Shown here: piece after piece, positions 24,202 to 31,999 of the stretch
Layout of the letters: every line of letters starts with the position of its first letter
Numbering within the stretch: the stretch's first letter is position 1
Source of the DNA: Ramlibacter monticola
GTDB taxonomy: Bacteria; Pseudomonadota; Gammaproteobacteria; Burkholderiales; Burkholderiaceae_C
Assembly: GCF_016722785.1 (NCBI RefSeq)
Contig: NZ_JAEQNE010000003.1
Span: 371,001 to 435,000 of the forward strand
Length of the DNA: 64,000 bases
Direction: 5' to 3'
Program-made: the position numbers and the translations under genes
Notes under the pieces: model-generated
The model's database searches: none
What the model was told of the DNA's origin: nothing
The model's input: only the letters and a program-made list of their open reading frames with translations

Positions 24202-25578
24202 CTACACCCCCGCGCCGCGCCCCTGCCAGAACGCCGTCAAAGGCGTGTGCTGCTTGGCCGCGTGGCGCTCCGCGAGGATGTGCGCGGCAAGCGCTCGCTG
24301 GCCGGCGCGCACGGCGGCATCCATCAGCGTCAGCGTCAGGATGTCGCGTTGCGCGTGGCTGCCTCCGAAGCCGTGGGCGCGGTCGCGGATGCGCAGCAGG
24401 CCTTCGGTCGCCTCGGACCACCGGCCGCGGCTGTAGTCCCTGAACGCGCGCGCGAGCGGCAGTCCGATCTCGCGCGTCATCCGTTCATTGGTGCTGCCGC
24501 CCGAAGACGCATCCGCCATCGCCTCGAGCAGGGCATCCGCCGCCATGGCTGCGTCGCCGTCCGGTGCGGCGCCGATGCAGGCGACCAGGGCGTGCAGGTC
24601 GTTGAAGGCGTAGAAGCCCGCTTCCGGCGCCTCGGTGGCCCAGGTCCGGCGCAGCGCGGCGAAGCGGGATGCCACGTCCACGCCCAGCAGCTTCAGGCGC
24701 CAGAGGGCGGCGGTGCGGTCCACCCGCTGCAGCGCCAGCTCGGAGACGTCGGCCAGGTGGGCGTCGTAGATGGCGAGCGCTTGCCGGGTGTCCATCTCCT
24801 CCATGCGGAACAGCGCCGCGTGGAACCAGTTGTGGAACGCGAAGCCGTTGTCGACGGACCAGTCCTGCAGCCGGTCGTCCAGCCAGGCGGCGCCTGCCCG
24901 GTGCCGGCCCTGCATCTCGAAGACATGCGTGACCGCGTGGATCGCCCAGGGATCGCGCGGGTTCATGGCGACCGCCGCCCGGCCCGTGTCCTCCGCTTCG
25001 GCGTAGTGGCCGGATTCCTCCAGGCCGAATGCGGCCATGCCCAGCACGTAGCCGTAGAAGGGCAGGTCCGGGCTCCATCGGGGCAGCACACGTTGGGGCC
25101 GGCGCTTCAGGTTCAGCGCGTCGCCGCGGTAGAAGTCGAAGAGATGCGCGAACAGCAGGGCGGCGATGTCGCGGGGCCACTGCACGAGGATGGCTTCCCA
25201 GAGCTGGCATGCGCGGTCCCAATCGCCATCCGCCGCGGCCTGGGCGGCGGCCCTGTGCGCGCTCTCGCGTTCATGCGGCACGGCCCCGGGTCGCGCCGCC
25301 GTGGCCAGCAGCTCGCGGGCCATCCGGGTGCTTCCGTACTCCCCGCCGGTCATCAGCAGCCCCGCCTTCAGGACGTGCACGTGCGCCCATCCCGGGTCGG
25401 CCTCCGCCGCGCGATCCAGCGCGGCGAGCGGGTCGCCGAAGTACGACAGCATGCTTTCCAGCGCCTGTTCCATGTGCGCGATCGCCTCGGGCGAGGCGGT
25501 GCTCACCGGACGTCCGCGCGGGTCCTCGCGCGTGGTGCCGGCGGCGGAACTGATGTCATCCCGAATGAAGTAACCCAT
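24202..25578 (-). CDS. Tetratricopeptide-like protein (TTC38 family type)
   Basis: This 458-residue soluble protein is built of helical repeats resembling the TTC38-like TPR family. Segments include PLAALDRAAEADPGWAHVHV, MAAFGLEESGHYAEAEDTGR, NPRDPWAIHAVTHVFEMQGR and the ADVSELALQRVDRTAALW region. Bacterial members are of unknown function. ATG at 25578 (GYFIRDD) is preceded by an AGAGGAAA site; longer readings would enter the promoter. Its upstream region shares a promoter module with the DUF4148 gene at 31.3-31.7 kb, including a GTATC-type direct repeat 133 bp upstream of the start. Confidence 0.8.
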   Translation of the reverse strand: MGYFIRDDISSAAGTTREDPRGRPVSTASPEAIAHMEQALESMLSYFGDPLAALDRAAEADPGWAHVHVLKAGLLMTGGEYGSTRMARELLATAARPGAVPHERESAHRAAAQAAADGDWDRACQLWEAILVQWPRDIAALLFAHLFDFYRGDALNLKRRPQRVLPRWSPDLPFYGYVLGMAAFGLEESGHYAEAEDTGRAAVAMNPRDPWAIHAVTHVFEMQGRHRAGAAWLDDRLQDWSVDNGFAFHNWFHAALFRMEEMDTRQALAIYDAHLADVSELALQRVDRTAALWRLKLLGVDVASRFAALRRTWATEAPEAGFYAFNDLHALVACIGAAPDGDAAMAADALLEAMADASSGGSTNERMTREIGLPLARAFRDYSRGRWSEATEGLLRIRDRAHGFGGSHAQRDILTLTLMDAAVRAGQRALAAHILAERHAAKQHTPLTAFWQGRGAGV

Positions 25579-25933
25579 GGTTTCCTCTGTGCTCTTGCGG
25601 TTGGCTGGGGGGCGGCCATGCGCCGCCCGTCGTCGATGCGGCCGATCCACGCCGCAGGAGGCAATGTGGGCGCGGGCTGCAATTGCGCCATGTCGACGCG
25701 GCCTCGCTGTGTATCGCTCGTGTAGCGCGGGGCGCGGAACGGGTGCGCCCCCGGCAATGGTTACGCGCGTAGCGACTCGGTACGCGGCTTGCGGCTCCTT
25801 ACCGGTGCGCCGGCGACGCGAACCGTGTCCTACGCGCACTGGCGCCCGGGCCCACAACGCGCGGGTTCAACTCCAGCTAACTTGGTCCGCAGGCGGCCGC
25901 GCTGCGCGGCCCTCTTCACAGGAGACAAGGACC
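25579..25933. other. Divergent control region
   Basis: These 355 bases separate the TPR gene (minus) from the membrane-anchored 25934 gene (plus). They hold the shared promoter module listed next, TACGCGCGTA (25762-25771), further GTAGC/GTACG elements 11 bp apart at 25769 and 25780, and a GC-rich 17-base palindrome (25895-25911) just before the ribosome site of the plus-strand gene. Confidence 0.55.
25657..25726. promoter_or_regulatory. Shared promoter module, copy A, with GTATC direct repeat
   Basis: GGAGGCAATGTGGGCG (25657-25672) is followed 54 bp from its start by GTATC (25711) and GTAGC (25722), 11 bp apart. The same arrangement recurs at 31791-31861 upstream of the DUF4148 gene, at nearly the same distance from the start codon (79 versus 76 bp for the first block). 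Direct repeats at 10-11 bp are the usual site form for OmpR-type regulators. Confidence 0.55.
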
Positions 25934-26551
25934 ATGGACATCACATTGCTGGCGGGCGTTCTGCTGCTCGCGTTGGTGCTCGCCATCGCATGGCTGCTGA
26001 TCCGCCGCGGCCACAGCCGCCGGCTCGAGCAACGCTTCGGCCCCGAATACCACCGCACCGTGAAGGAGATGGGCAGCCGGGACAAGGCGGAAGCCGAACT
26101 CGCGGCGCGGCAGAAGCGCGTCGAGAAACTGCACCTTGCGCCGCTCGCGCCACAGCTGGCGGCGCGCTTCGCCGACGAATGGAGGCTGCTCCAGGCCCGC
26201 TTCGTCGACCATCCGCGCGGCGTCCTGATGGAGGCCGACCGGCTCGTCACCGACCTGATGCGGCAGCGCGGCTACCCGATGGCGGACTTCGACACCCGCG
26301 CCGCCGACATCTCGGTGGACCACCCGGCCGTCGTGCACCACTACCGCACGGCACGCGACATCGCCCTGCGCGACCAGCGCGGCGAGGCGGACACCGAGGC
26401 GCTGCGCCAGGCCGTCGTCCACTACCGTGCGCTCTTCTCCGAACTGCTGGAAGTCGAGGAAGCGCACCCCGCCGAACCGCCGCCCGGACGCGGCGGCCTG
26501 CTGCATCGCAAGCCCGCGACCTCGGGCAAGCACACCATGGAGAGCCACTGA
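25934..26551 (+). CDS. Membrane-anchored hypothetical protein with FVD-P-x-AD-LV domain
   Basis: This 205-residue protein has one N-terminal membrane anchor (about 5-23) and a basic RRGHSRRLEQRFGPEY stretch. The conserved domain spans about 75-190, with WRLLQARFVDHPRG, MEADRLVTDLMRQRGYPMAD and YRTARDIALRDQRGEADTE as landmarks. It resembles a family of uncharacterised secreted or anchored proteins seen in actinobacteria and Burkholderiales. ATG at 25934 follows AGGAGACAAGG. The next gene, 1 bp away, carries a paralogous domain. Function unknown. Confidence 0.75.
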   Translation: MDITLLAGVLLLALVLAIAWLLIRRGHSRRLEQRFGPEYHRTVKEMGSRDKAEAELAARQKRVEKLHLAPLAPQLAARFADEWRLLQARFVDHPRGVLMEADRLVTDLMRQRGYPMADFDTRAADISVDHPAVVHHYRTARDIALRDQRGEADTEALRQAVVHYRALFSELLEVEEAHPAEPPPGRGGLLHRKPATSGKHTMESH

Positions 26552-26552
26552 C

Positions 26553-27065
26553 ATGAGCCGCGAAGACGAACGCCGTTTCAGCACCGCCGATCTCGCCCGT
26601 TCCTCCGAGGACGAGCACGCGCAGGACATGGGCGCCGACATGGCTGCCCGCATGCACGACTCCAGGCAGATCGTGGAAGACGAACACATGACCCGTGCGG
26701 ACTCGGCCATGGACGCGCCCCTGCGCGACTCCAGGCGGAGCATGGACGCCGATTCCATGAGCCGAACGGGCGGAGGCATGGCGAGCGCCGAGCCGCTGGC
26801 TGCGCTGTTCCAGGGCCCGATGGCCGACGAATTCCGGCAACGCTGGGACGCGATCCAGATCGGATTCGTGGACGACCCGCGCGCCGCGGTGCGCAACGCC
26901 GACGAACTCGTGGCGCAGGTCCTGCGCTCGCTGGCCGGGAGCTTCGCGGACCAGCGCAGCCAGATCGAGGCGGGCCTGGGCGAGGGCGAGCACGCGAACA
27001 CGGAGAACATGCGCATTGCCCTGCAGCGCTACCGCTCGTTCTTCCAGCGGCTGCTGTCGCTCTAG
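26553..27065 (+). CDS. Soluble hypothetical protein paralogous to its neighbour
   Basis: This 170-residue protein has no membrane segment. The first 75 residues are Met/Asp/Ser-rich with near-repeats (MHDSRQIVEDEHMTRADSAM, then LRDSRRSMDADSMSR). The C-terminal 90 residues repeat the preceding protein's domain: WDAIQIGFVDDPRAAVRNAD lines up with WRLLQARFVDHPRGVLMEAD, and MRIALQRYRSFFQRLL with LRQAVVHYRALFSELL. The gene starts 1 bp after the previous stop, so the two are one operon. It is convergent with the OmpR-type regulator 5 bp away. Confidence 0.75.
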   Translation: MSREDERRFSTADLARSSEDEHAQDMGADMAARMHDSRQIVEDEHMTRADSAMDAPLRDSRRSMDADSMSRTGGGMASAEPLAALFQGPMADEFRQRWDAIQIGFVDDPRAAVRNADELVAQVLRSLAGSFADQRSQIEAGLGEGEHANTENMRIALQRYRSFFQRLLSL

Positions 27066-27070
27066 GCCAG

Positions 27071-27808
27071 CTAGGCGTCGGGCACGAACATGTACCCGGC
27101 GCTGCGCACCGTGCGGATCACGCGCGGCTCGCCGCCGAGCTCGGGCTCCACCTTGCGGCGCAGCCGTCCGATGCGGATGTCGATGGAGCGGTCGAAGGGC
27201 TCCCATTCGCGGTTGCGTGTCTTCATCAGCAACTGGTCGCGCGTGAGCACACGGTTCGGGTTGGCGATGAAGGCGGAGAGGAGCTCGAACTCCATGGGGG
27301 TGATGGTCACCTCGACGCCGTCCACCTCGAACATGCGGCGCGCATCCAGGTCGATCTCGCAGCGGCCGAAGCGCAGGCGCTTCTGGGGCTTCGACGGCTC
27401 GGGCGCCGCGACGGCCACCGGTGCCGGTCCCCTGGCCTGCATCCGGCGCAGAACGCTCTTGATGCGCGCCAGCAGTTCGCGCAGGTCGAAGGGCTTGGCA
27501 ATGTAGTCGTCGGCGCCCAGTTCGAGGCCGACCACGCGGTCGACCACGTCGCCGGAGGCGGTCACCATGATGACGCCCAGCTCGTAGTTCTCGCGCAGGT
27601 AGCGCGCCAGCACGAGGCCGTCCTCACCCGGCAGGCGGACGTCCAGCAGGACGGCGTCCGGCAATTCGCGCCCGATCTGCTCGCGCATCTGCGTGCCGTT
27701 GGCGGCCTCGGCGACACCGTAGCCATGGCCTTCCAGGTAGTCGCGCAGCAGCGCGCGGACGGACGAATCGTCATCGACCACCAGCAGTCGGGTGCGTACT
27801 TCCTCCAT
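27071..27808 (-). CDS. OmpR-family two-component response regulator
   Basis: This 245-residue regulator has an N-terminal receiver (Asp12-14, phospho-Asp56, Lys105 in AKPFD) and a C-terminal winged helix (about 145-243, with TPMEFELLSAFIANPNRVLTR and RSIDIRIGRLRRKVE). The DNA-binding domain is of the kind that binds direct repeats at about 10-11 bp. It lies 68 bp downstream of the large hybrid kinase on the same strand, so the kinase is the natural partner. GTATC-like repeats lie in the gap before it and before the kinase gene, suggesting autoregulation. Confidence 0.92.
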   Translation of the reverse strand: MEEVRTRLLVVDDDSSVRALLRDYLEGHGYGVAEAANGTQMREQIGRELPDAVLLDVRLPGEDGLVLARYLRENYELGVIMVTASGDVVDRVVGLELGADDYIAKPFDLRELLARIKSVLRRMQARGPAPVAVAAPEPSKPQKRLRFGRCEIDLDARRMFEVDGVEVTITPMEFELLSAFIANPNRVLTRDQLLMKTRNREWEPFDRSIDIRIGRLRRKVEPELGGEPRVIRTVRSAGYMFVPDA

Positions 27809-27851
27809 GCGGAAAATTCTGCCGTAGGCCTCTCCATGCTGGCGAGAGGGC

Positions 27852-27866
27852 GATACCGGCGGTTAC
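27852..27866. promoter_or_regulatory. GTATC/GTAAC direct repeat before the response-regulator gene
   Basis: On the minus strand GTAAC and GTATC occur 10 bp apart in the gap between the kinase stop (27877) and the regulator start (27808). The spacing suits an OmpR-type dimer site. It resembles the repeats before the kinase and before two other genes in this locus. Confidence 0.4.
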
Positions 27867-27876
27867 GCCGAAGCCC

Positions 27877-30800
27877 TCATGCCGGGGTCGACGCGCGCGC
27901 TGCGACCAGCTCGCACAGCAGCAGCCGCAGGGCCGCGGCATCGATCGGCTTGCGCAGCACGGTGCTCACGCCGCTGTCCGACAGCTCCCGTGCGGGAATT
28001 TCGGTGGCATTGCCGGTGTAGAGCAGGACGGGCAGTCCGGGACGCTGCGCGCGCGCGTGCCGGGCCAGCGCCAGCCCGGTCATTCCGGGCATGGTCTGGT
28101 CCGTCAGCAGCAGGGCAAAGGACTCGTCGGTCGTGGCAAGGCGGCGCGCCGCCGCCAGCGGATCGCGCTCCAGCACCACCTCCAGGCCCCAGCCGCGCAT
28201 CAGGTCCTCCATGAAGTCGCTCACGATGGGTTCATCCTCCACCAGCAGCACGCGGCCGCCCAGCGCGGGTGCGGCGCTGCCGCCCGCGGCGGGAGGCGGG
28301 CCCTGCGGGGCGCGCACGCCTTCCTCGGCGGCCCCGGGCAGCAGCACCCGGAAGGAAGATCCGCGGCCTGGCGACGTCGTCACCTGCACGTGGCCGCCAT
28401 GGTCATGCACGATTCCGTGCACCATCGCCAAGCCCATGCCGGTGCCGCGCCCGATCTCCTTCGTGGTGAAGAAGGGCTCGAACATGCGGTCGGCGACCTC
28501 CTGCGTCATGCCGCGGCCGTCGTCCGCCACTTCGAACACCACCCAGCGCCCGTGCTCCAGCAGCGCGCCGCACGACGCGCAGCACCCCGCTGAGTGCGCA
28601 TGGGCGATCCCCAGGCGGATCGTGCCGCTGTCCCCGATGGCATCGCGCGCGTTGATGCACAGGTTCAGCAGCACCTGCTCGAACTGCACCGGATCGGCCA
28701 GGACCGGCGAAGCCGCAGACTCCTCCGGCAGCGCGACGTCGGCCTCGACGGTGATGGACGAAGGCAAGTTGGGACGCAGCAGCTTGAGGACCTCGGCCGT
28801 CACCTGCGCCGGCTCCAGCAGGCGCCGCTCGCCCCGGCGCGGCCGGGAGAACGCGAGCAGTTGCGCGACGTGGTCGCGCGCGCGCTCGGCGGCCGAGCGG
28901 GCCTGGCCGAGCTCCCGGGCGAGCACCGCGTCAGCCTCGGCGGCCGGCCGCTCCTGGGCCATGCCGATGTAGCCGAGCACGCTGGTGAGGATGTTGTTGA
29001 AGTCGTGCGCCAGCCCGCCCGTGAGCTGGCCGATCGCCTCCATCTTTTGCGCCTGCCGCAGCTGGCGCTCGAGCTCCGCGCGCCGCTGTTCGGCGCAGAC
29101 CCGCTCGGTGATGTCGCGCGTGGTGTAGAGAACGTGCGGCTGGCCGCGGTAGCTCATCGAGGTGGCGCGTACCTCGGCAAAGAGCCGGGAGCCGTCCTTG
29201 CGGGTCACGGTGACTTCGAAGCGCAGTTCCTTGCCGGCCAGGGCCAGTGCGTGCTCGCGACGGTGCCGGGCCTGCATGGCGGGATCCGGCTGGGTCAGCA
29301 CGCCATCGGTGGCCATGACCTCCTCGCGCGTGTAGCCGCTCATGGCGAGGTAGGCGGGATTCACCTCGACGGCACGGAAGTTGGCGTCGCGCAGCACCAG
29401 GCTGTCGGCCGAGGCCTGGAACATCGCGCTGTACTGTTCCTCGGCCAGCTTGGCCTGGGTGATGTCGCGACCGATGTACAGGACGTGCGGCCGCCCGCCG
29501 TGCAGGATCGGCATGCCGCGCAATTCCAGTTCGCGGCGGTGGCCATCGCGGTGCAGCAGCTGCGTTTCCAGCCGGATCGTCTCGCCGGCCAGCGCCCTTT
29601 CGTGCAGGCGCCGGATCGTCACGCCGAGCTCGGACGGATTGGCCACCACCCGGTTCACCCCCAGCACTTCGGCCCGGGTGAAGCCGGTCCAAGCCTCGTA
29701 GGTCGCGTTCACGTCGACGATCGTGAAGTCCGCATCGCGCAGCACCAGGGCATCGGCGGACGCGTTGAAGATGGAGCGGTACTGTTCCTCGCTGCGCTGC
29801 AGTTGCCGCTCGCGCTGACGCCGCTCGCTGATGTCGCGCACCGCCGCCAGGGCGTGCGGCCGGCCGCGATGCTGGAAAGGCATGATCCGCAGGTCGGCGT
29901 CGAAGGTGCTGCCATCCGGGCGCAGCACGGTGGTTTCCACGTGCGTGGTTTCGCCGGCCAGCGCGCCACGCACCATGTCCATGCGCTGGCGCACGTAGCC
30001 CTCGGGCATGCTGCGCGGGAAGCTCTTGCCGATGATGTCGGCGCGCGGGTAGCCGTAGACCGTCTCGCCCGCCCGGTTGACGTCCACGACCCGCAGGTTC
30101 TCGTCCCACAGGAACAGCCCGTCGAGCGAGCTTTCGAAGATGGCGCGGTATTGCGCCTCGCGCTGGCGCAGGTCTTCCAGCGCCAGCTTCTGGGCCTCCT
30201 CGGCGCGCAGCCGCTCGACTTCCGCCGCCGCGCGGACGGCGAAGATCTTGAGCGTGGACTTCACCCGGTCCAGATGGGTGAGAGGCCGCCGCGAGGCGAC
30301 CGAGACAACGCCCAGCGGCGTGCCGTCCAGCGCGGTGAGCGGGTGGCCCGCATAGCCCTGGGTGCCCAGCTCGCGCAACTCGCGGTCTTCCGGGAACAGG
30401 GCCGGCACGCCCGAGGGGTAGGCGCGGAAGCTCTGGCCGAGGACGGTCGCGCAGGGAGTGCCGGGCAAGGGGTAGGGCACATCCTGCGACACCTGGCCGC
30501 CGCAGTACAGGGCCAGCATCCGCATGCCGCCCGGCTGCGCGGGCTCGGGCCGGGCGATGAACGCCACGTCGACCTGCAGGATGGTGGCCAGCAGCCGCAC
30601 CAGCTCGTCGAACACGGAGCCGCTGCGGGAGGCGGAGACGGCCAGGGCCACTGCCCGCAGCGTCTCCCCCGTGCGGGTGCGCTCGACCTCGGCGGCCGCG
30701 CGTGCGGCGACGATGCGCAGCATGGACGCGATGAAGGGCGCATCCTGCGCCTGCAGGGGCGTGCGCTGGAGGGCCAGCACGACGCCGATGGGATCGCCGT

Positions 30801-31200
30801 CGCTGTCGACCAGGGGCAGGGCCGCCAGCGCATCCACCTGTTCCCTGGCGAACATGGAGTTCGGTGGCACGTGGGCCTGCACACCCGAAGGCAGGAAGTG
30901 GAAACTGCGCAGGGCCCCGGGCCCCCCCGGAACGCTGCGGGCCGGCAGCAGGAAGCCGGGATGGCTCGCGCCGTCGCGGTGGACCGCGAGCGTCCGCATC
31001 GCACCGCGCCCGTCTTCGGGGTGGGCGGCGAGGATCACCAGGGGGAGTTCGAGCGAGACTGCGAGGGCCTGGGCGAGCGCCGCGAACAGGTCGGGTCCGC
31101 TGGCCTGGGCCGTCTCGAGGGCGAGCCGCGCCAAGGCGCGGGCTTGCGCGGGTGACAGGTCCTCGGAGGAGAGCGCCGGTGGGGGCGTGTGCCTGCTCAT
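27877..31200 (-). CDS. Large hybrid histidine kinase, GAF-GAF-PAS-PAS-PAS-HK-REC
   Basis: This 1107-residue soluble kinase has two GAF-like domains (about 30-175 and 185-330) and three PAS/PAC units (about 348-460, 472-580 and 588-700). The HisKA domain has His732 in GGLAHDFNNIL. The HATPase domain (about 830-955) has the N-box around Asn850 and a short Cys-containing insert GCCASCG (872-878). A C-terminal receiver follows (about 983-1095; phospho-Asp1034, Lys1084). No membrane segment is seen. The AHDFNN type often feeds a separate regulator, here probably the OmpR-type protein encoded just downstream. GTATC repeats lie 50-66 bp upstream of its ATG. Confidence 0.92.
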   Translation of the reverse strand: MSRHTPPPALSSEDLSPAQARALARLALETAQASGPDLFAALAQALAVSLELPLVILAAHPEDGRGAMRTLAVHRDGASHPGFLLPARSVPGGPGALRSFHFLPSGVQAHVPPNSMFAREQVDALAALPLVDSDGDPIGVVLALQRTPLQAQDAPFIASMLRIVAARAAAEVERTRTGETLRAVALAVSASRSGSVFDELVRLLATILQVDVAFIARPEPAQPGGMRMLALYCGGQVSQDVPYPLPGTPCATVLGQSFRAYPSGVPALFPEDRELRELGTQGYAGHPLTALDGTPLGVVSVASRRPLTHLDRVKSTLKIFAVRAAAEVERLRAEEAQKLALEDLRQREAQYRAIFESSLDGLFLWDENLRVVDVNRAGETVYGYPRADIIGKSFPRSMPEGYVRQRMDMVRGALAGETTHVETTVLRPDGSTFDADLRIMPFQHRGRPHALAAVRDISERRQRERQLQRSEEQYRSIFNASADALVLRDADFTIVDVNATYEAWTGFTRAEVLGVNRVVANPSELGVTIRRLHERALAGETIRLETQLLHRDGHRRELELRGMPILHGGRPHVLYIGRDITQAKLAEEQYSAMFQASADSLVLRDANFRAVEVNPAYLAMSGYTREEVMATDGVLTQPDPAMQARHRREHALALAGKELRFEVTVTRKDGSRLFAEVRATSMSYRGQPHVLYTTRDITERVCAEQRRAELERQLRQAQKMEAIGQLTGGLAHDFNNILTSVLGYIGMAQERPAAEADAVLARELGQARSAAERARDHVAQLLAFSRPRRGERRLLEPAQVTAEVLKLLRPNLPSSITVEADVALPEESAASPVLADPVQFEQVLLNLCINARDAIGDSGTIRLGIAHAHSAGCCASCGALLEHGRWVVFEVADDGRGMTQEVADRMFEPFFTTKEIGRGTGMGLAMVHGIVHDHGGHVQVTTSPGRGSSFRVLLPGAAEEGVRAPQGPPPAAGGSAAPALGGRVLLVEDEPIVSDFMEDLMRGWGLEVVLERDPLAAARRLATTDESFALLLTDQTMPGMTGLALARHARAQRPGLPVLLYTGNATEIPARELSDSGVSTVLRKPIDAAALRLLLCELVAARASTPA

Positions 31201-31250
31201 GGCTTCAGTCTAGGACCCGGCGGGCCCGGGCAGGAAACGATTTCCGCTCC

Positions 31251-31266
31251 GATACGCGGGGGATAC
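31251..31266. promoter_or_regulatory. GTATC direct repeat before the hybrid kinase gene
   Basis: The plus strand reads GATAC at 31251 and again at 31262, so the minus strand carries two exact GTATC units 11 bp apart, 50-66 bp upstream of the kinase start. The position and spacing fit an OmpR-type activator or autoregulatory site. Confidence 0.45.
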
Positions 31267-31328
31267 ATGGCCGTTGCAAACGGCCGCTGAAGAGAGGGCC
31301 CGCGCGGCGGCGCGGCCCCTCCCCACGC

Positions 31329-31715
31329 TCAGTGCTGGCTGGACTCTCCGGCCATGATCACCGGGCGGCGCGCGGGCAGGTGCGCGAACGCGGCGGAACC
31401 GCCCTCCGAGTTCATCGCTCGGACCTCCTCCCGGGCGGCGATGTAGTCGGCGCGGACCTGCGCGCGGGTGGTGCCCGAGGCCGGCTGCAGGGTTGCGCCC
31501 TGCTGCAGCTTCCACTCGCTCGCGTAGCTGGTGAGTTGCTGGCGCTGGGCCATCAGCTCGGCCTTCGCCTGGTCGCGGCTCAGGGCGCCCGTGGTCGGGC
31601 GGAAGTCCTCGATCGGTCCTTCGGCCAGGGCGTTCCCGCTCATGACGGCAGCGGCCAGGGTGGCCGCCGCGACGGTCCCGAGGAAGGCAAGGGTGGAAGT
31701 GATGCGCTGGTGCAT
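31329..31715 (-). CDS. Exported DUF4148-type protein
   Basis: This 128-residue protein has a signal peptide (about 1-31, cleaved after ALA in SGNALAEG). The following region contains TRAQVRADYIAAREEVRAM, matching the DUF4148 family that is common in Burkholderiales as multiple small periplasmic paralogues. The function is unknown. ATG at 31715 has GAGAGGACC upstream. The promoter region resembles that of the TPR gene at 24.2-25.6 kb over about 70 bp. A GC-rich hairpin (31294-31321) lies past the stop and may end transcription. Confidence 0.82.
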   Translation of the reverse strand: MHQRITSTLAFLGTVAAATLAAAVMSGNALAEGPIEDFRPTTGALSRDQAKAELMAQRQQLTSYASEWKLQQGATLQPASGTTRAQVRADYIAAREEVRAMNSEGGSAAFAHLPARRPVIMAGESSQH

Positions 31716-31790
31716 GGTCCTCTCCGGTGAGCGGGTGGGGTGGTGAGGTGACCTGCGGCTTCCGCTCCTTGCCGCCTGCCCCTGTGGGAT

Positions 31791-31861
31791 GGAGGCAGTG
31801 TGGGCGGCGGTGGTAATCGTGCGATGTCGATCGCTGCGTGGCTTTGTATTGGCGTGGTATC
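31791..31861. promoter_or_regulatory. Shared promoter module, copy B, with GTATC direct repeat
   Basis: GGAGGCAGTGTGGGCG (31791-31806) matches the copy at 25657-25672 in 15 of 16 bases. ATGTCGA and GTATT/GTATC (31846 and 31857, 11 bp apart) follow in the same order and spacing. The module lies 76-146 bp upstream of the DUF4148 start. Confidence 0.55.
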
Positions 31862-31999
31862 GGCGGCGGGTGCGGCCTGCATTCCGTGGGTTCGTCGGCC
31901 TCCGTAGGCTGTCGGTTCCATCGAGAGTTCTGGCCACGGTGCGCCCCCCGGCCATGGCGCCGCATGGAGGCGCCGTGGCCGGGCAAGGATCGCGGCCCC

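Noticed and set aside
28594-31155. 853-codon plus-strand frame inside the hybrid kinase gene
   Set aside because: It is rich in Gln/Arg/His/Gly repeats without any domain and mirrors the kinase frame, which has clear GAF, PAS, kinase and receiver motifs.
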